A stretch of DNA of 64,000 bases, from NCBI GenBank assembly GCA_946122785.1, contig CAMGYJ010000011.1, positions 25,421,007 to 25,485,006 on the forward strand. Reading direction: 5' to 3'. Below are positions 10,277-22,919 of the stretch, one piece after another (within the stretch, counting starts at the first letter, position 1; the number at the start of each line of letters is the position of its first letter). The translations under genes and the position numbers were made by a program. Origin of the DNA: Linum tenue. Lineage: Eukaryota > Streptophyta > Magnoliopsida > Malpighiales > Linaceae. The notes beneath the pieces were generated by a model. It had not been told where the DNA came from and ran no database searches. It saw only the letters and a program-made list of their open reading frames with translations.

Positions 10277-11852
10277 TGATGACACTTTATTTAAAGTGTT
10301 TGTACTATCATTCTTGATACATTTTCGCCTTCTATCAAAGCATTTTTGTCATTTCTTTAGTATTTCTTATCTAAATTATAACTATTTGATCAATGATCCT
10401 TTAATAGACCTAGGTTATGTTTTTGTGCTCTTTGATGCCTTCTTGGTATGTTTTTTCAATGTTCTTGAAGGTATAAAGCATCATGAGGAAGTTTAGATCA
10501 AGCATTGAAGAACTCTGGAGGATCAAATGAGCTATAATGAGAATAATGTGGAGATTTCGTTATAAAGAGAGGTCCAACAATAGAGAAGAGGATACTAGAA
10601 GTTGTAATATGAGCCCAAGACAAGCCCAATAGAGGAAGACTTGGTTCAAGCTGAAGAAGAAACCAGTGGCAGCTTAGCATCGGGTCCAACCGCCAGTGGA
10701 CGAGACTTGGTCAAGAAACATCCAAATCACGAGGATAGGTCATCCATAGGCTAACGAGCGGAGCCCATGAAGAAAAGGGACGGTCCCTACCACCGCTCAA
10801 GGCCAAACTTCTAAAAGCCTTGTTCATTACGTAGTCGACAAGGACTAGCAAACCCTTTCCTAGTCGGTTTAAGAGATTTTAGCCGAGTTTTCCTCTATAA
10901 ATAGAGGATATGACTTGTTAGTTCATTAAGGCTGCACAACCACACAAAAAGTTATGTACTTTGCTCAAGTAAGAGCTTAACTTTTCTAGAAGAGTCTGCA
11001 GCTAAGGAGATGTTGTCATCATCGATGGTGTAACCCCCTTATCTTCTATGTAGCTAGTTCAAAATTGATTGTATGAGGATGTGAACCAATTTATCTTTAT
11101 GTAAATGAATGCTATGATTATATGTCATCCTTTTATCTTTGTCAATTTTGATGTTCATTGTGTATGCATGGGTGCCTAGTTTTCGATGCCTATGTGATGA
11201 TCATTGTTGCTTATCTAGTATGAATGCTTCTTTGTCATATATTCTTATGATTCTATGGTATGCTACTATATGCATTGTGCTTAATATCATCTCGGTTGTC
11301 GAGAAATTACATTCTAGCGATACCCCATCAATGCTACACGAGTATAGAGGGAATGATCAATCATCTATACCTCTAGTAGTATTAATGCTTGATTGTTAAA
11401 TCATCGATGCTATAAACCATCAATTATGCCCACACTTAATCAAGTGCTATCATAACTTTCTTGTTCTTCGTTATTAAGTGATGACATGAAACAAAAGTAC
11501 ACATTAGCTAATTAAATCTCTATTGCAAGAGATCCATGCACGGGTAGATAATGGTCTTAGTAGAAGGGACGGTGTGATACCATTGATGCATGATGTGAAT
11601 GAGACTTATTATGCATGATAGTATTCAAGTTCGCCTTCTTATACAATAACATATTTACTTTATGCATCTATAAATCAAAAAATCCCTAAACAACTTTACT
11701 CTTTCTTTTCGGTTAGTTAAATAAAAACCCTTAAATGGATTTATCATTTTCATCTAAGTCAATAATGGTTTGGTGTGATTAGTTATGCAATAGAATACCT
11801 TGTGGAATACGACCTTAAGCACATATAGTATTATCACTAAATTATCACATCA
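10277..11852 (+). repeat. 3' LTR of element B
   Basis: Starts TGATGACA directly after the purine tract and ends CACATCA, giving imperfect inverted ends; 1576 bp. A TATA-like CTATAAATAG lies at about 10895-10904, with GC-rich sequence including the short palindrome GGGACGGTCCC just upstream. 'ctttgtggaatacgacc'-like sequence near the 3' end (about 11800) is shared with other Athila LTRs. Ends were set by eye, with no second copy to align. Confidence 0.5.
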
Positions 11853-13059
11853 GGCCTGACCCAAGTGTCCGTCTCATGGCTTTGGAGTCGGGACTCGTAT
11901 TAAATGCTGAGCAGAAGACACTTCACGGCGTAAGTCATGGCTAGACATTGCTTGTGACATGTTCACCACCTACTTATTTATTTCACGACAGTCATCTTTA
12001 TGTCGCTATCTCCCTTTGTTTTCCCCGAATCTGGCCTCAAACCAAGATGATCTTGCTTTAGTACATAGTTACCTTCATGAAAATGATGTTGAATTTGTCC
12101 CAATTTCCCTACAAGGGTCCTTCATTTTTGAAGAGACAGTAAGTTTGAGAGTATGTTAATGATTGCTTTCTAGTGAGACTAAAATAATAAAAGTGTACAT
12201 ATCATTTAATGAGAATATAATAGCAAAAAAGACCGTATCTCATAGAGGCATGTTGGCGAAAGAATGGGTAGTTCACTGGTTCACACGTACCGCTAAGGAA
12301 ATAGAGTCGCGGACTGGCTCTCGAAGCACATTCTCGTTTATCTCTTTGGTACATATGAACTTGAGAACCCCCATTGGATCTGGACAGGATTTGAACAGAA
12401 GACATTGTAGGGATTAGCTTTCCGAGATAAGTTCATCAGAATTAGAGCAATGGTTTTTCTGCTGAGGGGAATGATGTGATTAGATAGAGTTTTGAAAAAG
12501 AGAATGGATATTCTCCTGTATTAATGATGACACTTGGAAAAGAGAATGGATAGGATGCCTATAGTATTAGGCACCTTTCTAAATGGCATCCTGATGCTAG
12601 TAATTGTCCCCTCTCGCGTCGTGGCCACTGCAGATGAATCGCTACAAAATTATGCTGCTGCTCCTTGCCGCACGTGACGGTGGTTGGCGAATGATGGGTC
12701 TTTGCTGTGACGGCGGTGGATGAATGGTAAGAAGTGGGCGGTGGTGGGAGTTGCACAGGTGGGGAAGTGTGTCTTTGATTCTTGTAGTTTTTGGCAGAGC
12801 GATGGAGAGTTTTTAGAGTGGTTATGGAAGTAGTTAGAGTAGAGATTATACTATTCTTTGTAATTTTGTGGTTTGCTTCAATAAAATTCTGAAATGTTTT
12901 TTGAGTGGTATGTTAATTCATGGGACTTGTAATCTATCTAATCTAACAACATCTATATAGACTATAGAGAATTTCTTTTTTTTTTCTTGGTAAGAACCGT
13001 GTTACTAAGAGCACCCTAATCTTTAATTAAGACATAGAGGTTCTCCTCTAGGGCTCAAG
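11853..13059. other. Intergenic, no gene recognised
   Basis: Only short open frames. One plus-strand stretch (about 12020-12140) followed by a possible splice donor (gtaagttt, 12138) has coding-like composition, as does 12250-12417, but neither resembles a protein I know. Possibly eroded exon fragments. Confidence 0.3.
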
Positions 13060-13902
13060 TTAGGGTGCATAACCCATGGTTATGCACCTATCAATAACCA
13101 AACACCTATCAATAACCAAACGTGAACCCTTCATTTAGAAAATCCAGATCTAAAGATGGAGAATTAAATGTCATTTTTATTTTCACTAGCTTTCTTAATT
13201 GACTCATATATTTTTCGTTTTAACTCGGATTTTAATTTTTTTGCACAGATGGAACGAGTTCATCGTGCTCTACAAAATGATATCAATTTTCAACATTTTT
13301 TGAGGGAAAAAAAAAATTTTGGCCTCTCGGTACCAACTGCATACCATATGGTATCTTCCTCGTTTTTAATTCGTTTTTGAAAACGTTTGCACAGCAGGGA
13401 CGAGTTCATCATGATCTATTGGATCTACAAATTTCTGGGTGAACAAATTACAATACCAAAAAATACCACACAATACCATACAATACCACCCTGGTACGGG
13501 GTGGTATCTTATGGTATACAATGTTAAAAGTCGTAAATGACAATTAATATACTTATACTATCATGTATTCAACTATCCTACAGTTTTGGTTTGTGTCATA
13601 CCACCATGGTACGCTTTTCAAACCATAGGTATGCTCTTATTTCAATACCAGTCAATACCATATGGTATAGACTGGTAAAAAATGGCTCAATTTTTTTGTT
13701 CAAAAAATATATCAAAGTGGATATCATTTTGAAGAGCATAATTAATCTGATCTAACTGTGCAAAAAAATTAAATTTCGACTTAAAATGAGTGAGAAATCG
13801 TCCGTCAAAGATTAAGGAGGGGAAAATTAAAGGCTTTCCAGGAGAGAGAGGATGTTGATGTCATACTGATGTGGACAGGTTACTCATAGTTACTCACCCT
13901 AA
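13060..13902. mobile_element. Probable non-autonomous TIR element
   Basis: Left end TTAGGGTGCATAAC (13060) and right end GTTACTCACCCTAA (13902) are imperfect inverted repeats. An 11-bp perfect hairpin lies just inside the left end (13064-13088). The interior (13250-13820) shares an A/T-rich order of motifs with 17420-18000, including ATACCATATGGTAT palindromes. No convincing target duplication was found. Confidence 0.35.
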
Positions 13903-14306
13903 GGTTACTGACCTGATCCGTTCCCCTCATTTAGCACCAATGTAATCTCTTTTTTCCTGGCTCCTGTGCAAATCAATGAAAGGCGCTTTGGACTTTTCAG
14001 TTTTTACAATAAATGGTTTTGCTTTTTTGTTTGGGTATATTTCTAGCCAGTCGGAGAAAATTTATTCTGGTTATATTGGATATGTTTTTGCCGCATAATT
14101 TTTGTTTTTTTTCTTTTCTTTTCTACAACACGTTTTCCTTTTGATAGCCTCCTTAATTGCATGCTCTTCCATTTTTGTCATAGATGTGTCTAATGTAAAG
14201 AGATGATTGATTTCTTAGTAAAGAATGTCGAAATGTGTATTTATTTGTATTTAAGTTGTGAGGATTGTATTATTAAAATTTGAAAAATCTTATCATAAAT
14301 GACACT

Positions 14307-15633
14307 TGATAGGGCAAAAGCGTATATGCCTTAATCCTATCTTGTAGTAAACCGGAAAGTCCGGGTATCGTCTCTCAGGGACTGGTACAACCTTAAGTTC
14401 TATCAATTCTATGGAGCAAACTATAGGTGAAAATGGTTTGGTTGATGAAACTATTATCTAAAAGAAAATTAATTAAACAAAACAATCAAATTAAAATGGT
14501 AGGAAGAAATTCACTGGGAGAAAGCTCTGGGAGAAACACCGGGATTCACTACCTATCCTATCCAGATTAATTCACACATTCTAATCAATTTAATCCATAT
14601 CTCTACAGCCAGGATATCACTACTGTGCTAGCTATCCCTGTCGGGAATCACTGTGTACTAAACGATTAAATCAAATCCTACTGTCGTAGCTCAATGAGTT
14701 AATTATTTAGTCTGAAGACCGATATCCTATTTATGACCGCATAGCACCTTATTTAATCCACTGTCGCTTCGATAAGTTACTATGTCACATGAAATAGGTT
14801 CAGTTATTAGGGTTTCACTGTCGCTAATAACCTAATTAACTACAAATCATTGTATTGGTGGCCAGTCAACACAAAGCATTAAGCAATTTCATGCAATAGA
14901 GATTGGAAGAAAAGAATCATGAATCAATCCATCAAATCAAGAAATAGCTACATCCTATGGTGTTTCCCCCAGAAATTGGGGTTTAGTTCATGATGAAATT
15001 GAGATAACACATTAGGGTTTTGATCATCATGTTCCAAATCAACAATAAACAACTAATTTGGTTCAGAAAATCCAACCAAATAATCGATCTCGTTGAACTC
15101 AGCTCAAACCGTCTTGGAGAAGTCGATCGCCAATTTCCCAACCCGGCTCGTCCCAAAGCTCTCTTCGCTGCGCCCTTCTAATTCTCTCCGAGAAGAGTTC
15201 CGTTCCGCTCTTTTCTTCCCCAAAGAATCTCGTCCCCCAGCTCTTGTTTTATTCCCCTCTCCCAGCCGCCTTTCTTTTCTTTAATTCTCCCCCAAAAATT
15301 CCACCGCCAGAGAAATTCCTCCCCTTGAAATTATTGCCACCCCCCACTAATAATCTCTGGCCCAAATCCTCCTGGCCCAAACAATTCCCTCGGTCCATGC
15401 CATTAATCCCCATCCAGCTGGGCTTTAAGCCCAGCATTCGAGAATTGTTTACCAGTGTAACTTTTTTTTCATGTTTTTTTCACCTGTAATACATCAAACT
15501 CATGGTACTAGGCAGTAATGATTTTTCAACCATTCTCGGGTTAGGGAGCCCTAAAATAGCATCAATCGGCTTAAACATATCATGGGATAGTCACATAAAG
15601 CTCAAGAATCCGATATATTAAAGCCGATTATCA
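14307..15633 (-). mobile_element. Solo LTR with perfect 5-bp target duplication
   Basis: TGATAGGG..ATTATCA, 1327 bp, flanked by ACACT on both sides (14302-14306 and 15634-15638). No primer site or polypurine tract adjoins it, so it is a solo LTR left by recombination between two LTRs. Orientation minus is inferred from the 'cggaaagtccgggtatcg' block near the left end, which resembles the 3' part of Athila-type LTRs. Confidence 0.75.
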
Positions 15634-15638
15634 ACACT

Positions 15639-17379
15639 CTAAGAAAATCAATTAAGAATGTCATTAATGGTAGGTCGGGCCATTATATCTCCATTTTCAT
15701 ATAGATCGCATGACAAGTCGAGTATTTGTCTTATGGTGAGAGTCGGGTCAGGTCGACCCTTGTGAATATGTAATTTAAAGAAAAGCACTTGAAAATATTG
15801 ATTTTTCATTAATAAGTCCATAAAAATCAACTATAACACATAGTTAGTAAAATACGGTACGAGAAAGTTACGTAGAAAATATGTAAGAGTATTTTATGTC
15901 GTTTCTAAACTAATGTTACGTTTAATAGTACGTTAACAGTCATAAATATATATAAATAAAATATTTTAAAAATAAATAAATATATAAATAATAGTAAAAT
16001 TCACAATTTAATTCATTAAATACGAATATTAAATGTGTCATAACTAAAATGTGATGTATTAAAGATAAAATTCTAAGTACTTTGAGTAAAATTACATACA
16101 ATTTAGAAAAATGGATCGAGAATGAGGTGGGTTAGTGAGGGTTAGTTTGAGGAGAGAATTCATTCCAGCTCCATCCCACTTACATTACGGATAATACCCG
16201 CTTCAGAATAGGTTAAACCTATTTTCAGAACCAGACTGGACGCTGAACCGAAAAAATGAGTGGTTTAGGGTTCAGTGGTTAACCACTACAAACCGTTGGT
16301 TAACTGTTGATAGAACCATTAATGATATATAACATACAAGAATTGTATATTACACTAATTTAAAAATGAAGTTATCATTGACCACAAACAATTTCAAATT
16401 CATATCATCACCAAAATATCTAATAAATCATTCAAACCGTCTCACAATTTTTTTTGTCAAATGATAATAGGAAGCATAAATAAACTTAATAATTATGATT
16501 TTATGGTCTTAGTTTACGTTAAAGTATTTTTTATAAACAATTTGTGGTTAAAATAGTGAACCTGTGGACCAGTTAAACCGTGAAGGTTCATTTGGTTTTA
16601 TGTTGCCGTGAAAAACCTTTTTGTCCATCAATAACCGTTTAAACAATGAATAGTACCGCTATCGTAAACAAATCAAATATAACAGAACATGTCAAAATTG
16701 TTATCCACTAAAATTTGTCATGTGTTGTCTAAATAAAGAGTGAAGAGTATTTTTATCTTAACTTAGATTCGTTTGGAGAACCAAATTTTAAATATTTTGA
16801 TTATATATCATTCAAAGATTCTAAGTCTCCGAATTTTTGACTTTTTTAAATATGTACTGTTTGGTAACTATGATTGTTAACATTTATTTATATACATCAT
16901 GTTATCATTTTTGTTCAATAACATCATATTTCAAATACATTACATCATTTTCATCACTAAAATTCTTAATTTAAGATGAATTTGAAATTTTATATCTTAA
17001 AATTACAGTAGATACTTAGTTTTGGCCTCCTATATTTCATTAAGTTGATAAGTTAATAATAATTTTTCATAATTAAAATGAATAAATATTAACTACATAT
17101 CCATAAGCTAGCATAACATGGGAGACATAGATTATTTTTAAAAAATACAAATTTCACATAGACAAAGGTTTGAGTTATGGGAGACAGAGATTATTATAGT
17201 ACTACAAAACTATAATAGATGGCTGAGATTGAGAGGAATGTGATCTAATGTTCAATTTTGTAGAGGGTAAAGAGGGAAAGTACGAGTTTGGAGAGAGGCT
17301 GACCAAGATTTTTGGGACAACTAACCGGATTTTGGGAGTTGGTGTGGATTCTTAGGTGGTTGTTAATTCACTTTTTAGA
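15639..17379. other. AT-rich intergenic DNA
   Basis: No gene seen. 16250-16690 is enriched in aaccg/cggtt words and may be an eroded hAT-type element, but no ends or target duplication were found. Confidence 0.3.
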
Positions 17380-18120
17380 TCTCCAATGAAAATTCAACGA
17401 ACCTTGTTTCATTGGTTTTACATAGAATTTTAAAAACTTATGCACGGACAAATCATTTTTTGTGTGCTCTACAATATGATATTGATTTTGATATTTTTGG
17501 AATAAAATTTTGTACGTCATCTTACCATCATATGATGATATTATCACTGGCATTGGTATGATATCATAGTGGTATGATGTTGGTATGCTAATGATATAAT
17601 GTTTGTATGATGTTGGTATGAGATTTTGTGTTTGACAAAATAATTTGATGACATCATATACTGTCGTATCTTGATATTATCACTATGGTTATATTGATAA
17701 TATCATGATATTATAGTGATATGATATTGGTATGAAGTCTTATGTTTGAGAAAATAATTTAATAATGATTGTCGTATGATGTGCTGTCAGTCTTACCATA
17801 GTGATAAGATCATGATATGACAATGATAATGATACAACCAACACGTGCTTTCGATAGCTAATTTTTTTGCTCAATATATAGCAAAATGGATATCATTGTG
17901 TTTAATTAATGCTTCATCTCTGCGTGAAAAATTTAGATTTTGAGTTAAAGCGAAAGAGATATGATCTTATCAAGAAAACAGGGGATTCGAAAAAGAGTAT
18001 TCTCCCGCCTCTGGTTTTCTATCAGTCCAAAAAAGGCAAATGGTGCAAAATTACAAGTTCGTCCCTTCTATTTTCTAAAATAATTTGGGCGTTAGATGTG
18101 ATATGGATGGATCTAGATTG
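17380..18120. repeat. Diverged second copy of the 13.1-13.9 kb repeat
   Basis: Order of motifs parallels 13140-13820: 'gtgctctacaa.atgatat', runs of 'ggtatgatatcat', and 'aaaatggatatcatt'. The copy is AT-shifted (GATATCAT in place of ATACCATATGGTAT). No coding capacity. Confidence 0.35.
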
Positions 18121-18224
18121 AGTTTTATAATGGTTTTGTAATTTTTTGTTTTTTACTCTATTGTTTCCCTAGACAAACATCACATCCGGTTATCGACCGG
18201 GCTACAATCTAGTATGTTTTAAGA

Positions 18225-18480
18225 GATTTGTGGTGTGTTTTTATAGAATTTTAGTCTCCTTTATGAAACTTGTGGCATGTTTCATGGAACTTGAGATATG
18301 CTTTATAAGACTTGTGATCTGTTTCATAGAACTTGTGGTATGCTCCATTAGACTTGTGGTATGTTTTAATAAACTTGTGGAATGCTTTGTGGAACTAGTG
18401 GTCTGCTTTGAACGATTTCTGGTCTACTTTATGAGACTTGTTGTGTGCTTTGATAAAATTATGATATGCTTTATAAGAGA
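18225..18480 (+). repeat. 21-bp minisatellite, about 12 degenerate units
   Basis: Units of the type 'acttgtggtatgcttyataga' repeat every 21 bp from about 18225 to 18480. Because 21 is divisible by three, one frame (18230-18595) is open and gives a seven-residue repeat rich in CF and LVV. I see no promoter or homology; probably not a gene. Confidence 0.65.
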
Positions 18481-18582
18481 ATTACATAGAACTCTCCTCC
18501 TGTTCCACCATCACAACTCTTCCCGCACAAATATCGATTCACCACAATCAATAGTTGCTCTTCCGATCGCTACTGCGGTCTC

Positions 18583-19943
18583 TGACTCGTTCTAACTACA
18601 ACGTCCCAATCGACGGCCAAGTATAACTGCCGACCGGGTGTAGCATAGGGCATGCAAGCAATAAGAATTTATCGTACCACGGGGATCTACGCTTAACCTA
18701 CTTCAGGTTTAGGGTTCATTATCTAGCCAACCTAGGATAGTGATTGATAGAATTAAACTAACTAACCTAGAGTAACCACTAACCTAGATATTTACAAGGT
18801 GGGGAGCTATCTTGGGTTGAATCGTCCTAGGTCCATTCTTTGGATCGATGTTGGGTATCCTCCTAGATCGATCGACTCAACTACACTACCGTTTGGAGAT
18901 GGACTCCCTCGGGAATGACCCAGAACGGCGAATCGATTGATGGGTAGTGCTCTATTCAACCTAGGATTTCGTACAATGCTAGGAGACCAGTCGAATCAAC
19001 TCCCTCGGGGACTACCCGGAGAATATACGATATGAGTGACCGGAAGACGCCAAAAGGGGCTCTAAGGGGATTATCTCCCTCCTAGGTCAAAAGCTCAATA
19101 CATGAAAATGGAAACCCAACTCATGCCATTCATGAAAACATCCATCAATTAAGTAAAATCATCAATCAATCATGGAGTTTGTCACATACATCAACATTAA
19201 ACTCAAATCTAAACCTAGGGTTCTTAAACCCAAGAGAAAGAGGGTGAGTTTCTAGAGAGAAAGAGGGGGGAGAGATTACAAAGAAACCTCTAGATTTTCA
19301 TCATCTTCTTCTGGACTTGATTCCTAGCTTTCAAGCTTGATCAATGCCTTCAATTAAACTTCAAGATCACTCTCTCGCTCAATAGAATTTCCCTTTGGTG
19401 TTTTGGGTCGAAACCCTAGAGAAAGAAAGTGTTCCTTCTTCAAAAAACCAGCTCCCCTTTCTTCTTCCTTTTGCTGCTGTTTTTATACCCAGGTTGAGCC
19501 CAGTTCACGGCCTCTGTTCACGTCCGCGAACACCTTAACGCGTCCGTGAACTCAACGTCGTCTCCAAAATGCACCGCTTCACTCTCCAGGGTTCACGGTT
19601 TGCACTCAAAGTCCACGGTCTTAGAGACCGTGAACAGCCTGGTCGTTAGTAACCTCTGGAACCTCGTTGGACGCCTCGTTGTTCACGGTTTATGGTTCCA
19701 GTTAACGGTCTTGGGAGACCGTGAACTCCAATGCTGGACCTCGAATTTTGACGTTTTTCACTTTTTGGCACTTTTCGACCTCCAATCGACCTGAAACTCG
19801 TCCTCGACCTTCCTACTCGTGCTAGGACCTGAAATGTATCAAAACAAGCACAGCCTAGCGTGAAATATGCCGAGGGACGATGAAATGCAAAGCCAAACTA
19901 TCAATATATGAGGGGTAAAATGTGTACAATTGGACCCGAATCA
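18583..19943 (-). mobile_element. Solo LTR of the GTTCACGG subfamily
   Basis: TGACTCG..CGAATCA, 1361 bp, same family as the LTRs of C, D and F. Flanks GTCTC (18578-18582) and GTCTT (19944-19948) are a 4/5 target duplication. No internal region follows on either side. Palindrome cluster at 19490-19740, including CACGGTCT-TAG-AGACCGTG at 19614-19632. A TATA-like GGGTATAAAA (minus strand, 19491-19500) lies immediately downstream of the cluster. Confidence 0.75.
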
Positions 19944-19948
19944 GTCTT

Positions 19949-21073
19949 GTAATAATTCCCTTGTCCCACAATAATTCCAAGCTTCATGCGCTCTAATGGA
20001 AAATAATTAAAGTGCCGCCACTTTAATGGTAGATTGGCAAGAAGCTCGTCGACAAGCAGAGTAGAAAAAGGAAGTGCATGTCTGGAATGATTTGGATTTG
20101 GCCTTTCCTTAATTTTTCAAAATGACAAGCGTGCCCTTCCTTTACAAATATGTAATTAATTGTGGTAAGCTCTTAAAAGTTAAAAAGTAATCAAAACGAA
20201 ATATTTTTATTGGCTTGAACTAGTGTTAGCACCATGCTAACAAAAAAAGTGTTAGCATCCTACCCCTTCCCCTTGAAAAGTGCTATTTTTTTTAATCTTA
20301 TTCCTAGTAATATCCATATGCATTTGGAGCATTTTAGACATTTTGCCATAGAATTGAAAACTATTTGTCCAAAGTGAGTTTAATAGACTTCAGGAGTGCT
20401 TTTGTGCTTTTTTACTTTTCATGCATTTTTTGGTATTTTTCATGATTTTCATATATGAGAGCTCTTAGGATGATGCTAGAGTGGACTTGAACCTAAAGAA
20501 AGAATAACCAAAGGACCATAAGCAAAAGAAAAACGATTAATTATCCTTACCATCGGTCCATGCCATCTTGGTCCAATGAAGCCCAAATTCCACCTAGAGA
20601 TATTTGGACCCACAAGAAACCCATTGGACTAGTCTTTATCACCTAAAACCTCCAATGAACTCAGCTAGAGTTGAGACCACCACTGTCCACATAGGATCAA
20701 TGACCAAGAAACTTGAAGACCAAGCAAGCCTAGGACTCTCTACTGACTTGGGGAAGAATACATAACCTAAAAGTATACATAGAGCTAAAAAGGTAAAAAA
20801 CCTTATGGAACACTATAGATATGCCTCAGGAATGGAATTTCAAGATGATTAGGGTTTCTCCATACTCGGAGTCACCAGAATCACATATCCTCTCAAACTT
20901 AGTTTAGCTCCAAAAGAAAGAAGAAGACAACCAACGATGGCCCATGAACTTCGTTGACCTAGTTGCTCTTTTTCCTTCTTGTCTTTGATGTCTCCAGTCA
21001 AGGTTATGCCATCTTCTGTCCTTTTGTTGAGCTAAACATCTTTGTTATTTAGGGAGTTTATGTTACAGTGTAC
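19949..21073. other. Intergenic, possible LTR remnant
   Basis: No gene. 20320-21050 has the 'agcccaa..ccaatgaa' and 'agggtttc' style of an eroded LTR but no ends. A short imperfect inverted repeat with 'gttagca' words lies at 20220-20265. Confidence 0.25.
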
Positions 21074-21088
21074 TAAGGGTAGTTTGGA

Positions 21089-22653
21089 GGCAAAATACAC
21101 TACCATAGCCATAACTTTACACTTTGTGACAAATATAGCCAAATTTTGAAAAATACACAGAAATAGCCATTCCGTCCATTAATGTAACGGAACTATAACG
21201 ACGGCTGACTGGACAAACGGTCTTCTGTGACCGCGACTAATTTGATCTACGTGGCATGCTAAGGTGGAAAATAAATTTAATTATATTTATCAATAAAAAA
21301 AATACTCTACTTTACCAAATTATCATGTTCTTTCCTATTCTCCATCCACCCTTCCCATTCTTCTCGAGGGAGCTTTCCGCCAGCAGAGGAGAGGGAAATT
21401 GATTGTGGAAGCCGTCGGTGGATGTTTTTGGGGAAGGGGGATCCATCTCTCTTATTCTCTATCCGCCGAACACATGCAACCACACCCGCAACCACATCTC
21501 CATATCGATCGATGGTGACAATGGCGATGGTGACAGCGGCGCCGATTTGGGGATTAGGGTTTGCGGAGCCGCTGCAATACTACCACCAGCAACGATTCTC
21601 CTTTTTAACGATCCCGATTGCAATCCCTCCGAGTTCAATTTCGACTCTAAACCGCCACCACCGCCCGTGAAGAAGCTGTTCAAACAAAAGCCAATGGTGA
21701 CGATACGAATTCCTTTGAAAAATTAAAGGGCTTACCGGAGGCCGGAGGGGACATACTACAAGGCGGCCGGATGAAGGTTGCAGTGGGATTAGGTATGTAA
21801 GAACCCCAAACCCATTACCCATTTGAGGCAACCATTATCAGACCTGAAAAAATTGAAAGAGTAAGCAGGATTGTTGGAGGGAGAGAGAGGTGGTGGAGAA
21901 AGAAGCGGGAGAGGACGGCGGTGGCGCCGCCGCTTCTTCTTCCATTTGCTTCGACCTTCCCGAAGAAGTACTGCAAGTGCCGTCGTCAGATCCATTCGAG
22001 CAGCTCGACGTCGCCCGCAAAATCACCTCCATCGCCCTCGCCACTCGCGTCTCCTCCGATCCCTCGAGGTTGAATCCTCTTCCCTCTACGCTAAGCTCGC
22101 CGATCGCGATAACCTCATCTCCGACTTCGAGTCCCAAATTGAATCCCTTCACGACTCCCTCTCCGCCGCCTCCGACAAGCTCTCCCTCGCTGATTCCCCT
22201 GCTTTTAATGCGGTCCACAGATGGCGTCTCCTGTTTCAGGCGCCATGGGGAGAGAAGAAGCGGTCAATTAAGAGTTGACGTGGTGGCGCTACCGGAAATA
22301 TTTGTTTCAGGCGCTATCGGGAGAGAAGAAAGAGTCGGCGGTGGGTTACAGGAAGAATCCCCAATTCGGGAAAATATTAATAATTTTCACAAATAAAAAT
22401 TGTAATAAATAATATTTTTAATTTGACATGGCATGACACGTCGACTAAGAGTTGACGTGGAAGCTGACGAGGCGCCATCTCAGCTTGTTGTTGACGGATG
22501 TTAACGACATTTTTAACTCCGTCAATATTTTTAACGAAAATGGCTATAATTGTCAAGGTAGTTTCAAATTTGTGGCTATTTCTGTGTATTTTTCAAAATT
22601 TGGCTATATTTGTCACAAAGTGTATAGTTATGGCTATGGAAGTGAATTTTGCC
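21089..22653 (+). mobile_element. Pack-MULE (Mutator-like) with perfect 9-bp target duplication
   Basis: Begins GGCAAAATACAC and ends (reverse complement) GGCAAAATTCAC. The terminal inverted repeats extend for roughly 100 bp with high identity (21089-21185 against 22560-22653). TAGTTTGGA flanks both sides (21080-21088 and 22654-22662). The interior is GC-rich, unlike the AT-rich surroundings, and carries a fragment of a host gene. No transposase is present. It inserted 12 bp inside the left end of the MITE. Confidence 0.9.
21950..22194 (+). pseudogene. Captured fragment of an At4g15545-like gene
   Basis: Two collinear protein blocks match my recollection of the family of Arabidopsis At4g15545 (NAI2-interacting, coiled-coil protein). 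The first (21950-22057) reads FDLPEEVLQ..SSDPFEQL then DVARKITSIALATRVSS. The second (22063-22194) is a coiled coil reading LEVESSSLYAKLADRD and SLSAASDKLSLAD. They are in different frames, separated by five extra bases (22058-22062). The fragment is only the N-terminal part of the protein. It is carried between Mutator-type ends, so it was duplicated from elsewhere. Whether it is transcribed is unknown. Confidence 0.6.
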
Positions 22654-22919
22654 TAGTTTGGATGAGGAATTCTAATGGATCAATCTTACACAGGTTTCTC
22701 GTTTTGAGACAATTGTGGTAGATTGATCCGTTTGGCAGCAGAAAATTTGGATGAAGCAATTTGGCTGGGGATTCTGAATTGACTCATTTTGAGCCAATTA
22801 CAATTATCTGAGGTGGACGCAGGTAATCTGAATTGACTCGTTTTAAATGACTTGTTTGTAAAATGAAACAATTGGCCAAATTGTCTCGTTTCACAATTGA
22901 TCCATCCAAACGACCCCTA

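Larger units (their letters stand above)
4344..11852 (+). mobile_element. Element B: degenerate Athila-like element lacking RT and integrase
   Basis: Plus-strand order: gag-protease (4344-6025), an eroded '..GGGAGGCAACCCA' hallmark (about 6068-6090), a leader and probable intron (6400-7430), ORF-1 (7433-9010), the internal purine-rich hallmark (about 9170-9210), the pre-LTR stem-loop (10236-10257), then the 3' LTR (10277-11852). Nothing between protease and ORF-1 resembles reverse transcriptase, RNase H or integrase, and the space (about 1.4 kb) is too small for them. Element D has the same order with very different sequence. The 5' LTR is either the fragment ending at 4308 or lost. Confidence 0.65.
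21077..22916. mobile_element. Tourist-like MITE interrupted by a Pack-MULE
   Basis: Terminal inverted repeats GGGTAGTTTGGAT (left, spanning the insertion point) and GGGGTCGTTTGGAT (right, ending 22916), flanked by TAA on both sides (21074-21076 and 22917-22919), as in PIF/Harbinger MITEs. Without the insertion the element is about 265 bp: 21077-21088 plus 22663-22916. Confidence 0.6.

Noticed and set aside
15249..15489. Pro-rich frames on both strands at 15.2-15.5 kb
   Set aside because: Both lie in the CT-rich leader of a solo LTR and show no homology.
18230..18595. 121-residue membrane-like frame rich in Cys, Phe and Val
   Set aside because: It is the translation of a 21-bp minisatellite, not a gene.
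21871..22396. Two overlapping plus-strand frames as separate genes
   Set aside because: They are the two frames of one captured, frameshifted gene fragment inside the Pack-MULE.
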